From contig CAWVIZ010000010.1 in assembly GCA_963929535.1 (NCBI GenBank), positions 186,001-250,000 of the forward strand: a stretch of 64,000 bases of DNA. Direction: 5' to 3'. Below, in pieces: positions 51,201 to 58,895 of this stretch; position 1 is the stretch's first letter; every line of letters begins with the position of its first letter. The notes beneath the pieces were generated by a model. That model was given only the letters and a program-made list of their open reading frames with translations, did no database searches and had not been told where the DNA came from. Source of the stretch: Pullilachnospira sp963929535 (GTDB lineage Bacteria > Bacillota > Clostridia > Lachnospirales > Lachnospiraceae). The position numbers and the translations under genes were made by a program.

Positions 51201-52542
51201 CGCTGTCCACGGTGTGATTTTTGATCTTGATGCACTTCATATCCTGACCGCCGATATCCAGGATGCAGTCCACATTGGGATCGAAAAAGGCAGCGGCGTA
51301 GTAATGGGCCACTGTCTCCACCTCGCCCTCATCCAGCATCAGAGCAGCCTTGATCAGGGCCTCTCCATAGCCGGTGGAGCAGGAATAAGCGATCCGGGCA
51401 GTGTCCGGCAGCTTCTGATAGATATCCTGGATGGCCCGGATAGTGGTGGCCAGAGGACTTCCGTTGTTATTGCTGTAGAAAGAATACAGCAGGGATCCGT
51501 CTTCACCCACCAGAGCGGCCTTGGTGGTGGTGGAGCCGGCATCGATCCCCAGATAGCAGTTTCCTTCGTAGGAGGACAGATCAGCAGTGGCCACATTGTA
51601 CTGACTTTGCCGCTGATTGAAGGCATCATATTCCTCCTGGGAGGCGAACAGGGGCTCCATACGGGCCACCTCAAAGTCCAGCTTCACGGAAGAGGACAGT
51701 CTCTCCTGCATATCCGCCAGAGATACCGTGACTTCCTCTTTGGCGTTCATGGCAGATCCCATGGCTGCGAACAGATGAGAATTCTCCGGAACGATGGTAT
51801 GCTCATCGTCCAGCTTCAGTGTCCGGATAAATGCCTGCTTCAGCTCAGACAGAAAGTGGAGCGGCCCTCCCAGAAACGCGATGTGACCCCGAATGGGTTT
51901 TCCGCAGGCCAGACCGCTGATGGTCTGGTTTACCACCGCCTGAAAAATAGAAGCGGACAGATCCTCCTTGGTGGCCCCGTCGTTGATCAGAGGCTGGATA
52001 TCTGATTTGGCAAAAACGCCGCAGCGGGCGGCAATGGGGTACAGCGCCTTGTAGTTTTTCGCGTACTCGTTCAGCCCGGTGGCATCCGTCTGCAGCAGGG
52101 AAGCCATCTGGTCGATGAAGGAACCGGTACCGCCGGCGCAGATCCCGTTCATTCGCTGTTCGATATTTCCTCCCTCAAAGTAAATGATCTTGGCATCCTC
52201 ACCGCCCAGCTCAATGGCCACGTCTGTCTTGGGCGCGATCTCCTGCAGGGCAGTGGAAACGGCGATCACCTCCTGGACGAAGGGAACCTCCAGATGGTTG
52301 GCAAGGGCCAGACCGCCGGATCCGGTGATCACCGGATGGACGTTCATCTCGCCCACCTGACTGCGGGCCTTTCCCAGAAGGTCGGCCAGCGTCTCCTGAA
52401 TGTTGGCAAAATGCCGCTGGTAGTCCGCAAAAAGCAGGGTATGCTTCTCATCCAGAATGGCTATCTTTACCGTGGTGGAACCGATATCGATTCCCAGGGT
52501 ATATGTAGGGGTTATGTTGTTTGCAGCAGTAATAACCGCCAC
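48280..52542 (-). CDS. Giant 2-hydroxyacyl-CoA dehydratase activase-related protein
   Basis: 1420 residues. Two ASKHA ATPase domains of the BadF/BcrA/HgdC type: first at ~15-270 (YTLGIDIGSTTVKIAIL, ELGGEDAKIIYFE), second at ~325-590 (YLGIDAGSTTTKAALVGEDG, DIGGQDMKCIKI, NEACSSGCGSFIETFA). A cysteine motif CRGCTNNC (about 620) follows, then DUF2229 (~690-910, SESECYPAKLAHGHVTWLIK) and a C-terminal part resembling the dehydratase D component (NNDACYPSLMVVGQIMQALL; MSQTGGGCRASNYIGFIRRA). The protein is widespread in clostridia; it may be an ATP-driven electron activator, but the target is unknown. The GTG at 52542 overlaps the Shine-Dalgarno AAGGAGG; an ATT codon 8 bases after it (fourth codon) is an alternative start. 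Confidence 0.88.
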   Translation of the reverse strand: MAVITAANNITPTYTLGIDIGSTTVKIAILDEKHTLLFADYQRHFANIQETLADLLGKARSQVGEMNVHPVITGSGGLALANHLEVPFVQEVIAVSTALQEIAPKTDVAIELGGEDAKIIYFEGGNIEQRMNGICAGGTGSFIDQMASLLQTDATGLNEYAKNYKALYPIAARCGVFAKSDIQPLINDGATKEDLSASIFQAVVNQTISGLACGKPIRGHIAFLGGPLHFLSELKQAFIRTLKLDDEHTIVPENSHLFAAMGSAMNAKEEVTVSLADMQERLSSSVKLDFEVARMEPLFASQEEYDAFNQRQSQYNVATADLSSYEGNCYLGIDAGSTTTKAALVGEDGSLLYSFYSNNNGSPLATTIRAIQDIYQKLPDTARIAYSCSTGYGEALIKAALMLDEGEVETVAHYYAAAFFDPNVDCILDIGGQDMKCIKIKNHTVDSVQLNEACSSGCGSFIETFAKSLNYSVEDFAREALFAENPIDLGTRCTVFMNSKVKQAQKEGASVADISAGLAYSVIKNALYKVIKVSDASELGKQIVVQGGTFYNDAVLRSFEKIAGCQAIRPDIAGIMGAFGAALIARERFEDGQETTMLPIEKINALKYTTSMANCRGCTNNCRLTINHFSGGRQYISGNRCERGIGKQKNKENIPNLFDYKYKKLFGYESLTPDKAVRGQVGIPRVLNMFENYPFWHTFFTKLKYQVILSPTSTRKIYELGIESIPSESECYPAKLAHGHVTWLIKQGVKFIFYPCIPYERTEFPDAVNHYNCPIVTSYAENIKNNVDELYGSDIVFKNPFLSFTNEEVLTSRLVEEFSDIPENEVKEAAHAAWKELEHMRNDIRRKGEETLDYMQKTGRRGIVLAGRPYHIDPEIHHGIPDMINSYGLAVLTEDSISHLAPLERPLRVNDQWMYHTRLYAAANFVKEREDLDLIQLNSFGCGLDAVTTDQVQEILSDSGKIYTCLKIDEVNNLGAARIRVRSLLAAIRTREKLHEKRVIRPSSIKKVSFTPEMRKTYTILCPQMSPIHFNILQAGFNASGYNLEVLPNDNKEAVDVGLKYVNNDACYPSLMVVGQIMQALLSGKYDLNRVAVIMSQTGGGCRASNYIGFIRRALKKAGMSQIPVISVNLSGLESNPGFKITPGLARRLAYGAIFGDILMKCLYRMRPYEKKKGSANRLHRKWEKICIEYVSAKHLSHTRFKQICRTMIRDFDHLPIHEDMKKPRVGIVGEILVKFLPAANNYLAELLEKEGAEAVVPDLIDFMCYCFYNQNFKYKYLGFKKTSALTANAGIAAINWLRSAATEEFKKSRHFTPPADIADLAKMASPIVSVGNQTGEGWFLTGEMMELIHNGTKNIVCTQPFACLPNHIVGKGVIKAIRREHPDANIVAIDYDPGASEVNQLNRIKLMLSTAVKNLEKNA

Positions 52543-52714
52543 CTCCTTTTCCTTTTCTATATGGATCTCGGTTACAGTATGTCTGCCACTGTAACGATTT
52601 CTGCGGGGCGGTCAGACCATTGAATGCGGGACCGGCGGAAGAAATGCCGTTCTGAACCGCCGCATTTAAGATAACATAATAATATGAAATGATTTCCAAC
52701 ATTTCCAGTAAACG

Positions 52715-52743
52715 ATTATACGACACTTTTTGACAGAAGGCAA
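52715..52743 (-). promoter_or_regulatory. Promoter of the activase gene
   Basis: On the minus strand TTGCCT (52743-52738) and TATAAT (52720-52715) are separated by 17 bases, ~170 bases before the gene. Confidence 0.6.
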
Positions 52744-52784
52744 TGATTAATAATTGTCAGTTTATGAAAAAACAGTAAAGAATG

Positions 52785-52813
52785 TTGAAATTCCGCATAG
52801 AACCCGTTATACT
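52785..52813 (+). promoter_or_regulatory. Promoter of tgt
   Basis: TTGAAA (52785-52790) and TATACT (52808-52813) with 17-base spacing, 82 bases before the ATG. Confidence 0.7.
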
Positions 52814-52895
52814 GGATAAGGTTTCAACAGGACGCAGGCCCGGCTTCCGGGCTTTTTGGCAAGTGAAATTCTATCAGAACAGGAGAATTTTTTCT

Positions 52896-54041
52896 ATGTA
52901 TAAAATTTTGGCAACTGACGGCAGAGCAAAACGGGCCGAGATGACCACAGTACACGGTACCATCCAGACTCCGGTGTTTATGAATGTGGGAACAGCGGCG
53001 GCTATCAAGGGGGCAGTTTCCACTGTGGATCTTCATGAGATCGGAACTCAGGTGGAGCTGTCCAATACGTATCATCTTCATGTGCGCCCGGGAGATCAGG
53101 TGGTGAAAAAGCTGGGGGGGCTGCATAAGTTTATGAACTGGGACAGGCCGATCCTGACAGATTCCGGGGGATTTCAGGTGTTTTCCCTGGCTGGTCTGCG
53201 GAAGATCAAGGAGGAGGGGGTCTATTTCAATTCCCATATCGATGGAAGGAAAATCTTTATGGGACCGGAGGAAAGTATGCAGATCCAGTCCAACCTGGCT
53301 TCCACCATCGCCATGGCCTTTGACGAGTGCCCCTCCAGCGTGGCGGAACGGAAGTATGTGGAGAATTCTGTGGCACGCACCACCCGCTGGCTGGCCCGGT
53401 GCAAAACGGAGATGGCCAGGCTGAACGGCCTGGAGGATACCATCAATAAAGAGCAGCTTCTGTTCGGCATCAACCAGGGAGCTGTTTTCGATGACATCCG
53501 CATCGATCATGCCAGAAGGATCCGTGAGATGGATCTGGACGGATACGCTGTGGGAGGATTGGCAGTGGGAGAGTCCCACGAAGAAATGTATCACATCCTG
53601 GATGTGACTGTTCCGGAGCTTCCCCGGGAAAAACCGGTTTACCTGATGGGAGTGGGAACACCGGCCAATATCCTGGAGGCGGTGGACCGGGGAGTGGATT
53701 TTTTTGACTGTGTATATCCCAGCAGAAACGGCCGTCACGGTCATGTCTATACCAACCAGGGCAAGAGAAATCTGTTTAACGCCAAATATGAGCTGGATGA
53801 CCGGCCTATTGAGGAGGGCTGCGGCTGTCCGGCCTGCCGCCATTACAGCAGAGCCTATATCCGTCATCTGCTGAAAGCAAAGGAGATGCTGGGAATGCGT
53901 CTGTGCGTGCTGCATAATCTGTATTTCTATAATACCATGATGACGGAGATCCGGCAGGCAATCCAGGAGGGAAATTATCAGGCATATAAGAAGAGAAAGC
54001 TGGAAGGCTTTCTGGAGAATGACGGAAAAAGCGGCAGATAA
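52896..54041 (+). CDS. tgt: tRNA-guanine transglycosylase
   Basis: 381 residues from ATG 52896 (AGGAG nine bases upstream); the frame is open further left but without a ribosome-binding site. Substrate pocket DSGGFQVFSL and GGLAVGESHEEM, and the zinc site CGCPACRHYSRAYIRHL with the later His, are intact. It exchanges guanine 34 for preQ1 in tRNAs with GUN anticodons during queuosine synthesis. tgt followed by yajC is a common order; here a Rpn-like gene is inserted between them. Confidence 0.97.
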   Translation: MYKILATDGRAKRAEMTTVHGTIQTPVFMNVGTAAAIKGAVSTVDLHEIGTQVELSNTYHLHVRPGDQVVKKLGGLHKFMNWDRPILTDSGGFQVFSLAGLRKIKEEGVYFNSHIDGRKIFMGPEESMQIQSNLASTIAMAFDECPSSVAERKYVENSVARTTRWLARCKTEMARLNGLEDTINKEQLLFGINQGAVFDDIRIDHARRIREMDLDGYAVGGLAVGESHEEMYHILDVTVPELPREKPVYLMGVGTPANILEAVDRGVDFFDCVYPSRNGRHGHVYTNQGKRNLFNAKYELDDRPIEEGCGCPACRHYSRAYIRHLLKAKEMLGMRLCVLHNLYFYNTMMTEIRQAIQEGNYQAYKKRKLEGFLENDGKSGR

Positions 54042-54073
54042 GTGTGCCGCGGCACCAATGGCGCACAGCACCG

Positions 54074-54103
54074 CCAAACGGACATGCCTGCATGTCCGTT
54101 TGG
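54074..54103. repeat. Palindrome downstream of tgt
   Basis: CCAAACGGACATG and CATGTCCGTTTGG arms around CCTG. The surroundings (CGCGGCACCAATGGCGCAC, GCTCGCGGGAATA) look like worn-down R1/R2 material. Possibly a terminator without T-run. Confidence 0.55.
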
Positions 54104-54147
54104 CTCGCTGCTCGCGGGAATAAAGCCGGAAGCATGGATTTTGGGTA

Positions 54148-54965
54148 TCAGATCCCGTATTGTTGATACAGTGCTTCACGGTACTGGGGATCTGACGCGA
54201 GCCTTACGATCTGATCCAGACGCCCCTCCTCATCAAGACGAAGGAGCAGCCGGCTGTAGCGCTCTCCGCCAATGCGTTCACCATCCTGACGGCCTTGTAC
54301 GATTCCTTGTGTGATTCCCTGCTGGATTCCTTGTGCGAGTCCCTGCTGGATCCCTTGTGCGAGTCCCTGCTGGATCCCTTGTGCGAGTCCCTGTTCGATC
54401 CCTTGTGTGATTCCCTGCTGGATTCCTTGTGCGATTCCCTGCTCGATCCCTTGCTCAAATCCCCGTTTGATCCCCTGTTCCAATGCATCATCCCATATCA
54501 TCTGTCCTAATTCTGTCATTGCAATTTCCTCCTTGATTGTTTTCAGACTCTCTTTATCCAGAAACTTCACCGACAAAATATAGAGGATCGCTTCCATTTT
54601 CTGAATATCCTCTTTGGAAAGTCTCTTCTCTGCCCTCTTCAAGATACGGATACTTTTCAGTATCCTTTCCGGCTGTGCTGATGAGCCGTCCATAAGCGGG
54701 GAAAACAGCAGCGGGATCATATCCGATCGCTCCAGCTTTTCATCCGGCAGTCCAGCCAGGCGTTCCAGCAGTTTGTCCGCATCTTCATCTTTCAGCCGGA
54801 TCAGCTTTATCCTGTAGGTATTGATCCCTTCGGAAAAACTATCCCGAAGGATCCTGGCCTTTGACGAGCAGATCACCCAGGTGATCACCGGCATCCCGTA
54901 AATCCTGGAGGTGGAAGCTTCATATTCCCGAAATCGTCTGAAATTTTTACAGTATCACACTGCAA
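54148..54965 (-). pseudogene. Rpn-related protein with GIxQG repeats, frameshifted near its start
   Basis: The long frame (ATG 54894) encodes 248 residues: MPVITWVICSSKARILRDSF, INTYRIKLIRLKDEDADKLL, a helical region, then about 15 copies of a 4-residue unit GIxQ/GLxQ (54290-54475, 12-nt period) and a terminal helix. Upstream, a TTG at 54965 with GGAGG five bases before starts QCDTVKISDDF, which would join to REYEASTSRIYGMPVITW if one base were restored near 54932. So a single-base deletion near codon 12 seems to have split the gene, unless translation begins at 54894. Same tail type as the pseudogene at 23129. Family role: recombination-promoting nuclease-like or unknown. Confidence 0.6.
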
Positions 54966-55009
54966 ATACACCTCCGTTTCCGGCAATACAGGAGCTGTTC
55001 CTTATATGC

Positions 55010-55015
55010 AGTATA
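55010..55015 (-). promoter_or_regulatory. Extended -10 of the Rpn-like gene
   Basis: Minus-strand TGTTATACT; -35 not evident. Confidence 0.35.
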
Positions 55016-55309
55016 ACACATTTGACAGCAGATTGCTCTTTTTATTTGCAAATTATCAGTTTAAATTTTATAAATAATGGATATCTTTCCGATACGGAAA
55101 AGAATTTTCCGATATGGCCGGAGCAGAGTGCTCCGGAAAAGAAAAGAATATAAGGTTCAGCCGCTGTATATTTCTGCTGTCCATAATCCAAGGATAATAC
55201 ATGCGGGCAGGTAAGTCAAGACCCCGTGGGAAATACCAGAAGCTGTAAGCAGTCATTTGGCCGTATGGATGAGGGGTTTCATAAAAATTTATAAAATAAC
55301 AAAAACTGC

Positions 55310-55338
55310 TTGATGAAATGCGGTTTTTTGTGTATCAT
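55310..55338 (+). promoter_or_regulatory. Probable yajC promoter
   Basis: TTGATG (55310-55315) and TATCAT (55333-55338) with 17-base spacing, about 170 bases before the start codon. Confidence 0.55.
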
Positions 55339-55511
55339 TGTAATAGTGTGTGGCGAGGAGGCAAAAGTGTCCGGCTGCTGCACGGATATTTTGGATGGAA
55401 ACCGGGTTCGGAGCTTCCATCTGGCAGATATACTCTGCGGGGGCGCGGACAGGCCGGGTGTTTTTTCGCAGCCTTTGCAGAAACGAATTGAATTTCAGGA
55501 GGAAGATGAAC

Positions 55512-55829
55512 ATGGCAGTTGTGGCAACAGCAAGCGGCGGCGGAGCAGCAGGTATGATCGGAATGATCGTCTGGATCGTACTGCTTTTTGGTCTGATGTG
55601 GTTTCTGATGATCCGTCCCCAGAAGAAAGAGCAGAAGCGTCTGGCAGCGATGCTGGCGGATATGGAAGTGGGAGATGCGGTTGTGACCACCAGCGGTTTC
55701 TACGGCGTGGTAATTGATATTACAGACGAGGATGTAATCGTGGAATTTGGAAACAATAAAAACTGCAGAATTCCGATGAGAAAATCTGCGATTGCCGAGG
55801 TGGAGAAAGCAGCCGACGCAAACGCATAG
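55512..55829 (+). CDS. yajC: Sec translocase accessory subunit YajC
   Basis: 105 residues from ATG 55512 (AGGAGG nine bases upstream; ATG 55506 is two codons earlier). One N-terminal helix (residues ~13-34, MIGMIVWIVLLFGLMWFLMI) is followed by the YajC signature RPQKKEQKRLAAMLADMEVG and GDAVVTTSGFYGVVIDI. It associates with SecDF. secD and secF do not follow here; sdaAB does. Confidence 0.93.
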   Translation: MAVVATASGGGAAGMIGMIVWIVLLFGLMWFLMIRPQKKEQKRLAAMLADMEVGDAVVTTSGFYGVVIDITDEDVIVEFGNNKNCRIPMRKSAIAEVEKAADANA

Positions 55830-55840
55830 GCAGGATACAG

Positions 55841-55908
55841 GAGCGTACCGGAGAGAAGCGGGATATTTTCAGATATCCACAGTCAGATCCTTCGGTGCGC
55901 TTTTTTTA
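55841..55908 (+). terminator. Terminator after yajC
   Basis: GAGCGTACCGGAG pairs imperfectly with CCTTCGGTGCGCT around an inner hairpin GGATAT/ATATCC, followed by TTTTTTT. Confidence 0.6.
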
Positions 55909-56038
55909 TATGACAGTGAGGCCAAACAGCGGCTTTTTAATGGAAAAGTCCGGTCTCAAGGAAGGGCGAGGGGCCGCACAGAGCAGTATGTCTGTGGGAG
56001 ATGCCTTGCCGCAAAAGATCCGGAAGAGGAGGAATAAG

Positions 56039-56707
56039 ATGTCTTTGATCAGTTTGTTTGATGTGATCGGGCCCAATATGGTGGGACCGTCCAGTTCCCA
56101 TACAGCGGGAGCAGCCAGCGTGTCCGGGATGGCCCGGAAGCTTTTTGACAAGGAGGTTGTCCGGGTGACCTTTACCCTGTACGGATCTTTTGCCAAGACC
56201 TACCGGGGACACGGAACGGACCGGGCGCTTCTGGGAGGGATCATGGGATTTGCCACTGACGATCTTCGGATCCGGGATTCCTTTCAGATTGCTGATGAGA
56301 AGGGCCTGCAATATGAATTTGTGAAGAATACAACAGAGACGGAAGTGCATCCCAACACGGTGGATATTGCCATGGAGGGCGGGGACGGCAGCCGCATGAC
56401 GGTGCGGGGGGTGTCCCTGGGCGGCGGCAAGATCAAGATTGTGCGGCTCAATGAGGTGGATGTGGAATTTACCGGGGAGTACAGTACCCTGGTGGTGATC
56501 CAGAAGGATAAGCCAGGTGTGGTGGCCCATATCACCCGCTGCTTAAGCGAAGCAAACGCCAATATCGCTTTTATGCGGCTGTTTCGGGAGGAAAAGGGAG
56601 CCAGGGCTTACACCATTGTGGAGTCGGACGAGCCGATTCCGGAGGACGCAGTACGGTGGATCCGGGTGAATCCCAATGTGGAGGATCTGATTCTGATTCA
56701 GATATAG
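56039..56707 (+). CDS. sdaAB: L-serine dehydratase, beta subunit
   Basis: 222 residues from ATG 56039 with GAGGAGGA upstream. N-terminal half is the serine dehydratase beta domain (FDVIGPNMVGPSSSHTAGAA; YGSFAKTYRGHGTDRALLGG), and the C-terminal ~75 residues form an ACT domain (STLVVIQKDKPGVVAHITRC). With the alpha subunit it converts L-serine to pyruvate and ammonia using an oxygen-sensitive [4Fe-4S] cluster. The separate two-subunit form is typical of clostridia. Confidence 0.96.
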   Translation: MSLISLFDVIGPNMVGPSSSHTAGAASVSGMARKLFDKEVVRVTFTLYGSFAKTYRGHGTDRALLGGIMGFATDDLRIRDSFQIADEKGLQYEFVKNTTETEVHPNTVDIAMEGGDGSRMTVRGVSLGGGKIKIVRLNEVDVEFTGEYSTLVVIQKDKPGVVAHITRCLSEANANIAFMRLFREEKGARAYTIVESDEPIPEDAVRWIRVNPNVEDLILIQI

Positions 56708-56717
56708 GAGGGGCAAG

Positions 56718-57599
56718 ATGGATTTTAAGAATGGAAAAGCTCTGCTGGAGCTGTGTGAGTCGGAAGGACTGCCTATTTCTGAGGTGATGAAAAGAAGAGA
56801 GCAGTTTTTAAAGGAGATGACGGCTGATCAGGTGGATGAGAAGATGGCAAAGGCGCTGGAGATCATGAAGAATTCCGTCCATGAGTCTCTGGATGAGCCT
56901 GTGCGCTCCATCGGGGGGCTGATCGGCGGGGAGGCGGCCAGGATCCGCCGGCACAGGAGAGAGGGAAAGGCCATCTGCGGCGAGGTGCTCTCCCGGGCGA
57001 TCGTTCATTCCATGGCAGTTTTGGAGCTGAACGCTTCCATGGGAGTGATCGTGGCGGCTCCCACAGCGGGTTCCTCCGGAGTGGTACCGGGACTTCTGCT
57101 GGCTCTGAAGGAGGTGTATGCGCTGACGGATGAGGATATGCTGAAAGGACTGTACACTGCGGGAGCTGTGGGATATCTGATCATGCGGAATGCGTCTGTG
57201 GCCGGAGCGGAGGCCGGCTGTCAGGCGGAGGTGGGAGCCGCTTCCGCAATGGCTGCCGCTGCCGCTGTGGAGCTGATGGGAGGAACCCCGTCCCAGTGTC
57301 TGGATGCGGCATCCACGGCTCTGTCCAATCTTCTGGGGCTGGTATGTGATCCCATTGCAGGGCTGGTGGAAGCTCCCTGTCAGAGCCGGAATGCCATCGG
57401 AGTGGCCAACGCTCTCACCTGCGCGGAGATAGCTCTTAGCGGAGTGAAGCAGATCATTCCTTTTGATGAGATGGTGGACGCCATGTACCGGGTAGGAAGA
57501 CGGATTCCGTTTGAACTGAGGGAAACGGCTTTGGGAGGATGCGCGGCTACAGCTACCGGCTGCGCCAGACAGTGCGAGATTTTTCACGATGAGACGTGA
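56718..57599 (+). CDS. sdaAA: L-serine dehydratase, alpha subunit
   Basis: 293 residues, ATG ten bases after sdaAB with AGGAGGGG. Conserved blocks are APTAGSSGVVPGLLLALKEV, NASVAGAEAGCQAEVGAASA, and the cluster cysteines in CDPIAGLVEAPCQSRNA and GCARQCEIF near the end. It carries the [4Fe-4S] cluster and catalytic site. Confidence 0.96.
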   Translation: MDFKNGKALLELCESEGLPISEVMKRREQFLKEMTADQVDEKMAKALEIMKNSVHESLDEPVRSIGGLIGGEAARIRRHRREGKAICGEVLSRAIVHSMAVLELNASMGVIVAAPTAGSSGVVPGLLLALKEVYALTDEDMLKGLYTAGAVGYLIMRNASVAGAEAGCQAEVGAASAMAAAAAVELMGGTPSQCLDAASTALSNLLGLVCDPIAGLVEAPCQSRNAIGVANALTCAEIALSGVKQIIPFDEMVDAMYRVGRRIPFELRETALGGCAATATGCARQCEIFHDET

Positions 57600-57693
57600 C
57601 AGTAAAGCCGGAGCTGCTGTTTAAGTGCTGCAGTTTGGCTGCGAACGGCAGCAGCAGGCCGGAGGGCTGCGCTGACGGCAGGGGATTTGACTC

Positions 57694-57722
57694 TTGAAAA
57701 TGGGGCTGAAAAGGATTATTAT
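57694..57722 (+). promoter_or_regulatory. Promoter of the leuB-ilvD-ilvB operon
   Basis: TTGAAA (57694-57699), 17-base spacer, TATTAT (57717-57722). Confidence 0.6.
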
Positions 57723-57724
57723 AT

Positions 57725-57738
57725 ACAGTATACACTGT
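57725..57738. promoter_or_regulatory. Candidate operator at the leuB promoter
   Basis: ACAGT-ATAC-ACTGT inverted repeat directly after the -10, overlapping the expected transcription start, a position suited to a repressor. The regulator is unknown. No T-box or leader peptide rich in Leu/Ile/Val is visible. Confidence 0.4.
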
Positions 57739-57778
57739 AACAAACTAAAGAGGTAAAGACGGAAAGGATTTGGAAAGT

Positions 57779-58864
57779 ATGGAATATAAGATAGCGCTGA
57801 TTCCGGGAGACGGAATCGGACCGGAGATCGTCCGGGAGGCAAAGAAGGTGCTGGACCGGGTGTGTCACGTTTACGGGCATACCTTTACATATAAGGAGCT
57901 GCTGCTGGGCGGAGCGTCCATTGATGCCTGCGGGGTGCCGCTGACGGAGGAGACCGTGGCAAAGGCCAAGGCTTCCGATGCAGTTCTGATGGGATCCATC
58001 GGGGGAGACGCCAAAACATCTCCCTGGTACCGGCTGGAGCCCTCCAAAAGACCGGAGGCGGGGCTTCTGGCTATCCGGAAATCCCTGAACCTGTTTGCCA
58101 ACCTGCGGCCCGCCTATCTGTACGATGAACTGAAGGCGGCCTGCCCTCTGAAGGAGGAGCGGATCGGTGACGGATTTGATATGATCATTGTCCGGGAGCT
58201 GACGGGAGGGCTGTACTTCGGAGATCGGAGGACAGAGGAAAAGGACGGGGTGATGACGGCTGTGGACACCCTGACCTATAACGAGAAGGAGATCCGCCGG
58301 ATCGCGGTGAAGGCTTTCGATATTGCCATGAAGAGAAGAAAGAAAGTGACCAGTGTGGACAAGGCCAATGTACTGGATTCCTCCCGCCTCTGGAGAAAAG
58401 TGGTGGAAGAAGTGGCCGCTGATTATCCGGAGGTAACGCTGGAGCATATGCTGGTGGACAACTGCGCCATGCAGCTGGTACACGATCCGGGACAGTTCGA
58501 CGTGATCCTCACGGAAAACATGTTTGGGGATATCCTTTCCGATGAAGCCAGCATGGTGACCGGTTCCATCGGAATGCTGTCTTCTGCCAGCCTGAATGAG
58601 ACCAGATTCGGCCTGTATGAACCCAGTCATGGATCTGCTCCGGATATTGCCGGGAAGGACGTGGCCAATCCCATTGCCACCGTGCTGTCAGCGGCTATGC
58701 TGCTGAGATATTCTCTGGATCTGGACAAGGAAGCGGATGCGGTGGAAGAAGCGGTGCGCCGGGTATTGAAGGACGGTTATCGTACCGGTGACATCATGTC
58801 CCAGGGATGCACCCTGGTGGGATGTGCCCGGATGGGTGATCTGATCGCCGAACGTATCGGATAA
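57779..58864 (+). CDS. leuB: 3-isopropylmalate dehydrogenase
   Basis: 361 residues from ATG 57779; TTG 57770 is possible but less likely. IALIPGDGIGPEIVREAKKV at the N-terminus, substrate arginines in RPEAGLLAIRKSLNLFANLRP and VRELTGGLYFG, the catalytic Lys/Asp in SVDKANVLDSSRLWRKVV and ENMFGDILSDEASMVTGSIG, and the NAD-binding EPSHGSAPDIAGKDVANP. Residues fit leuB rather than isocitrate dehydrogenase. First gene of a branched-chain amino acid operon. Confidence 0.95.
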   Translation: MEYKIALIPGDGIGPEIVREAKKVLDRVCHVYGHTFTYKELLLGGASIDACGVPLTEETVAKAKASDAVLMGSIGGDAKTSPWYRLEPSKRPEAGLLAIRKSLNLFANLRPAYLYDELKAACPLKEERIGDGFDMIIVRELTGGLYFGDRRTEEKDGVMTAVDTLTYNEKEIRRIAVKAFDIAMKRRKKVTSVDKANVLDSSRLWRKVVEEVAADYPEVTLEHMLVDNCAMQLVHDPGQFDVILTENMFGDILSDEASMVTGSIGMLSSASLNETRFGLYEPSHGSAPDIAGKDVANPIATVLSAAMLLRYSLDLDKEADAVEEAVRRVLKDGYRTGDIMSQGCTLVGCARMGDLIAERIG

Positions 58865-58895
58865 AAGGTGAGGATAGATAGAGGAGGTTTGTGTA

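Larger units (their letters stand above)
52543..52895. other. Divergent promoter region of activase and tgt
   Basis: No gene seen. It holds the two promoters listed separately and AT-rich leaders. Confidence 0.7.
54966..55511. other. 546-base gap between Rpn-like gene and yajC
   Basis: On the minus side a TATACT with extended TG (55015-55010) may drive the Rpn-like gene. On the plus side the yajC promoter lies at 55310-55338, leaving a ~165-base leader. A frame starting GTG 55368 after GAGGAGG overlaps yajC out of frame and is not supported as protein. Confidence 0.5.

Noticed and set aside
54290..54475. Regular 12-nt repeats considered as a CRISPR-like array
   Set aside because: No spacers; the period is coding (GIxQ units) and in frame with the protein.
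55368..55717. Frame with GTG after GAGGAGG, overlapping yajC
   Set aside because: Most of it lies out of frame inside yajC and its composition is that of a shadow frame.
55843..56038. Possible SCIFF-type six-cysteine peptide beside yajC
   Set aside because: No short cysteine-rich frame between yajC and sdaAB.
57600..57778. Leader searched for a T-box or Leu/Ile/Val attenuator
   Set aside because: No specifier stem, no T-box sequence and no leucine-rich leader peptide seen; only a promoter and a short inverted repeat.
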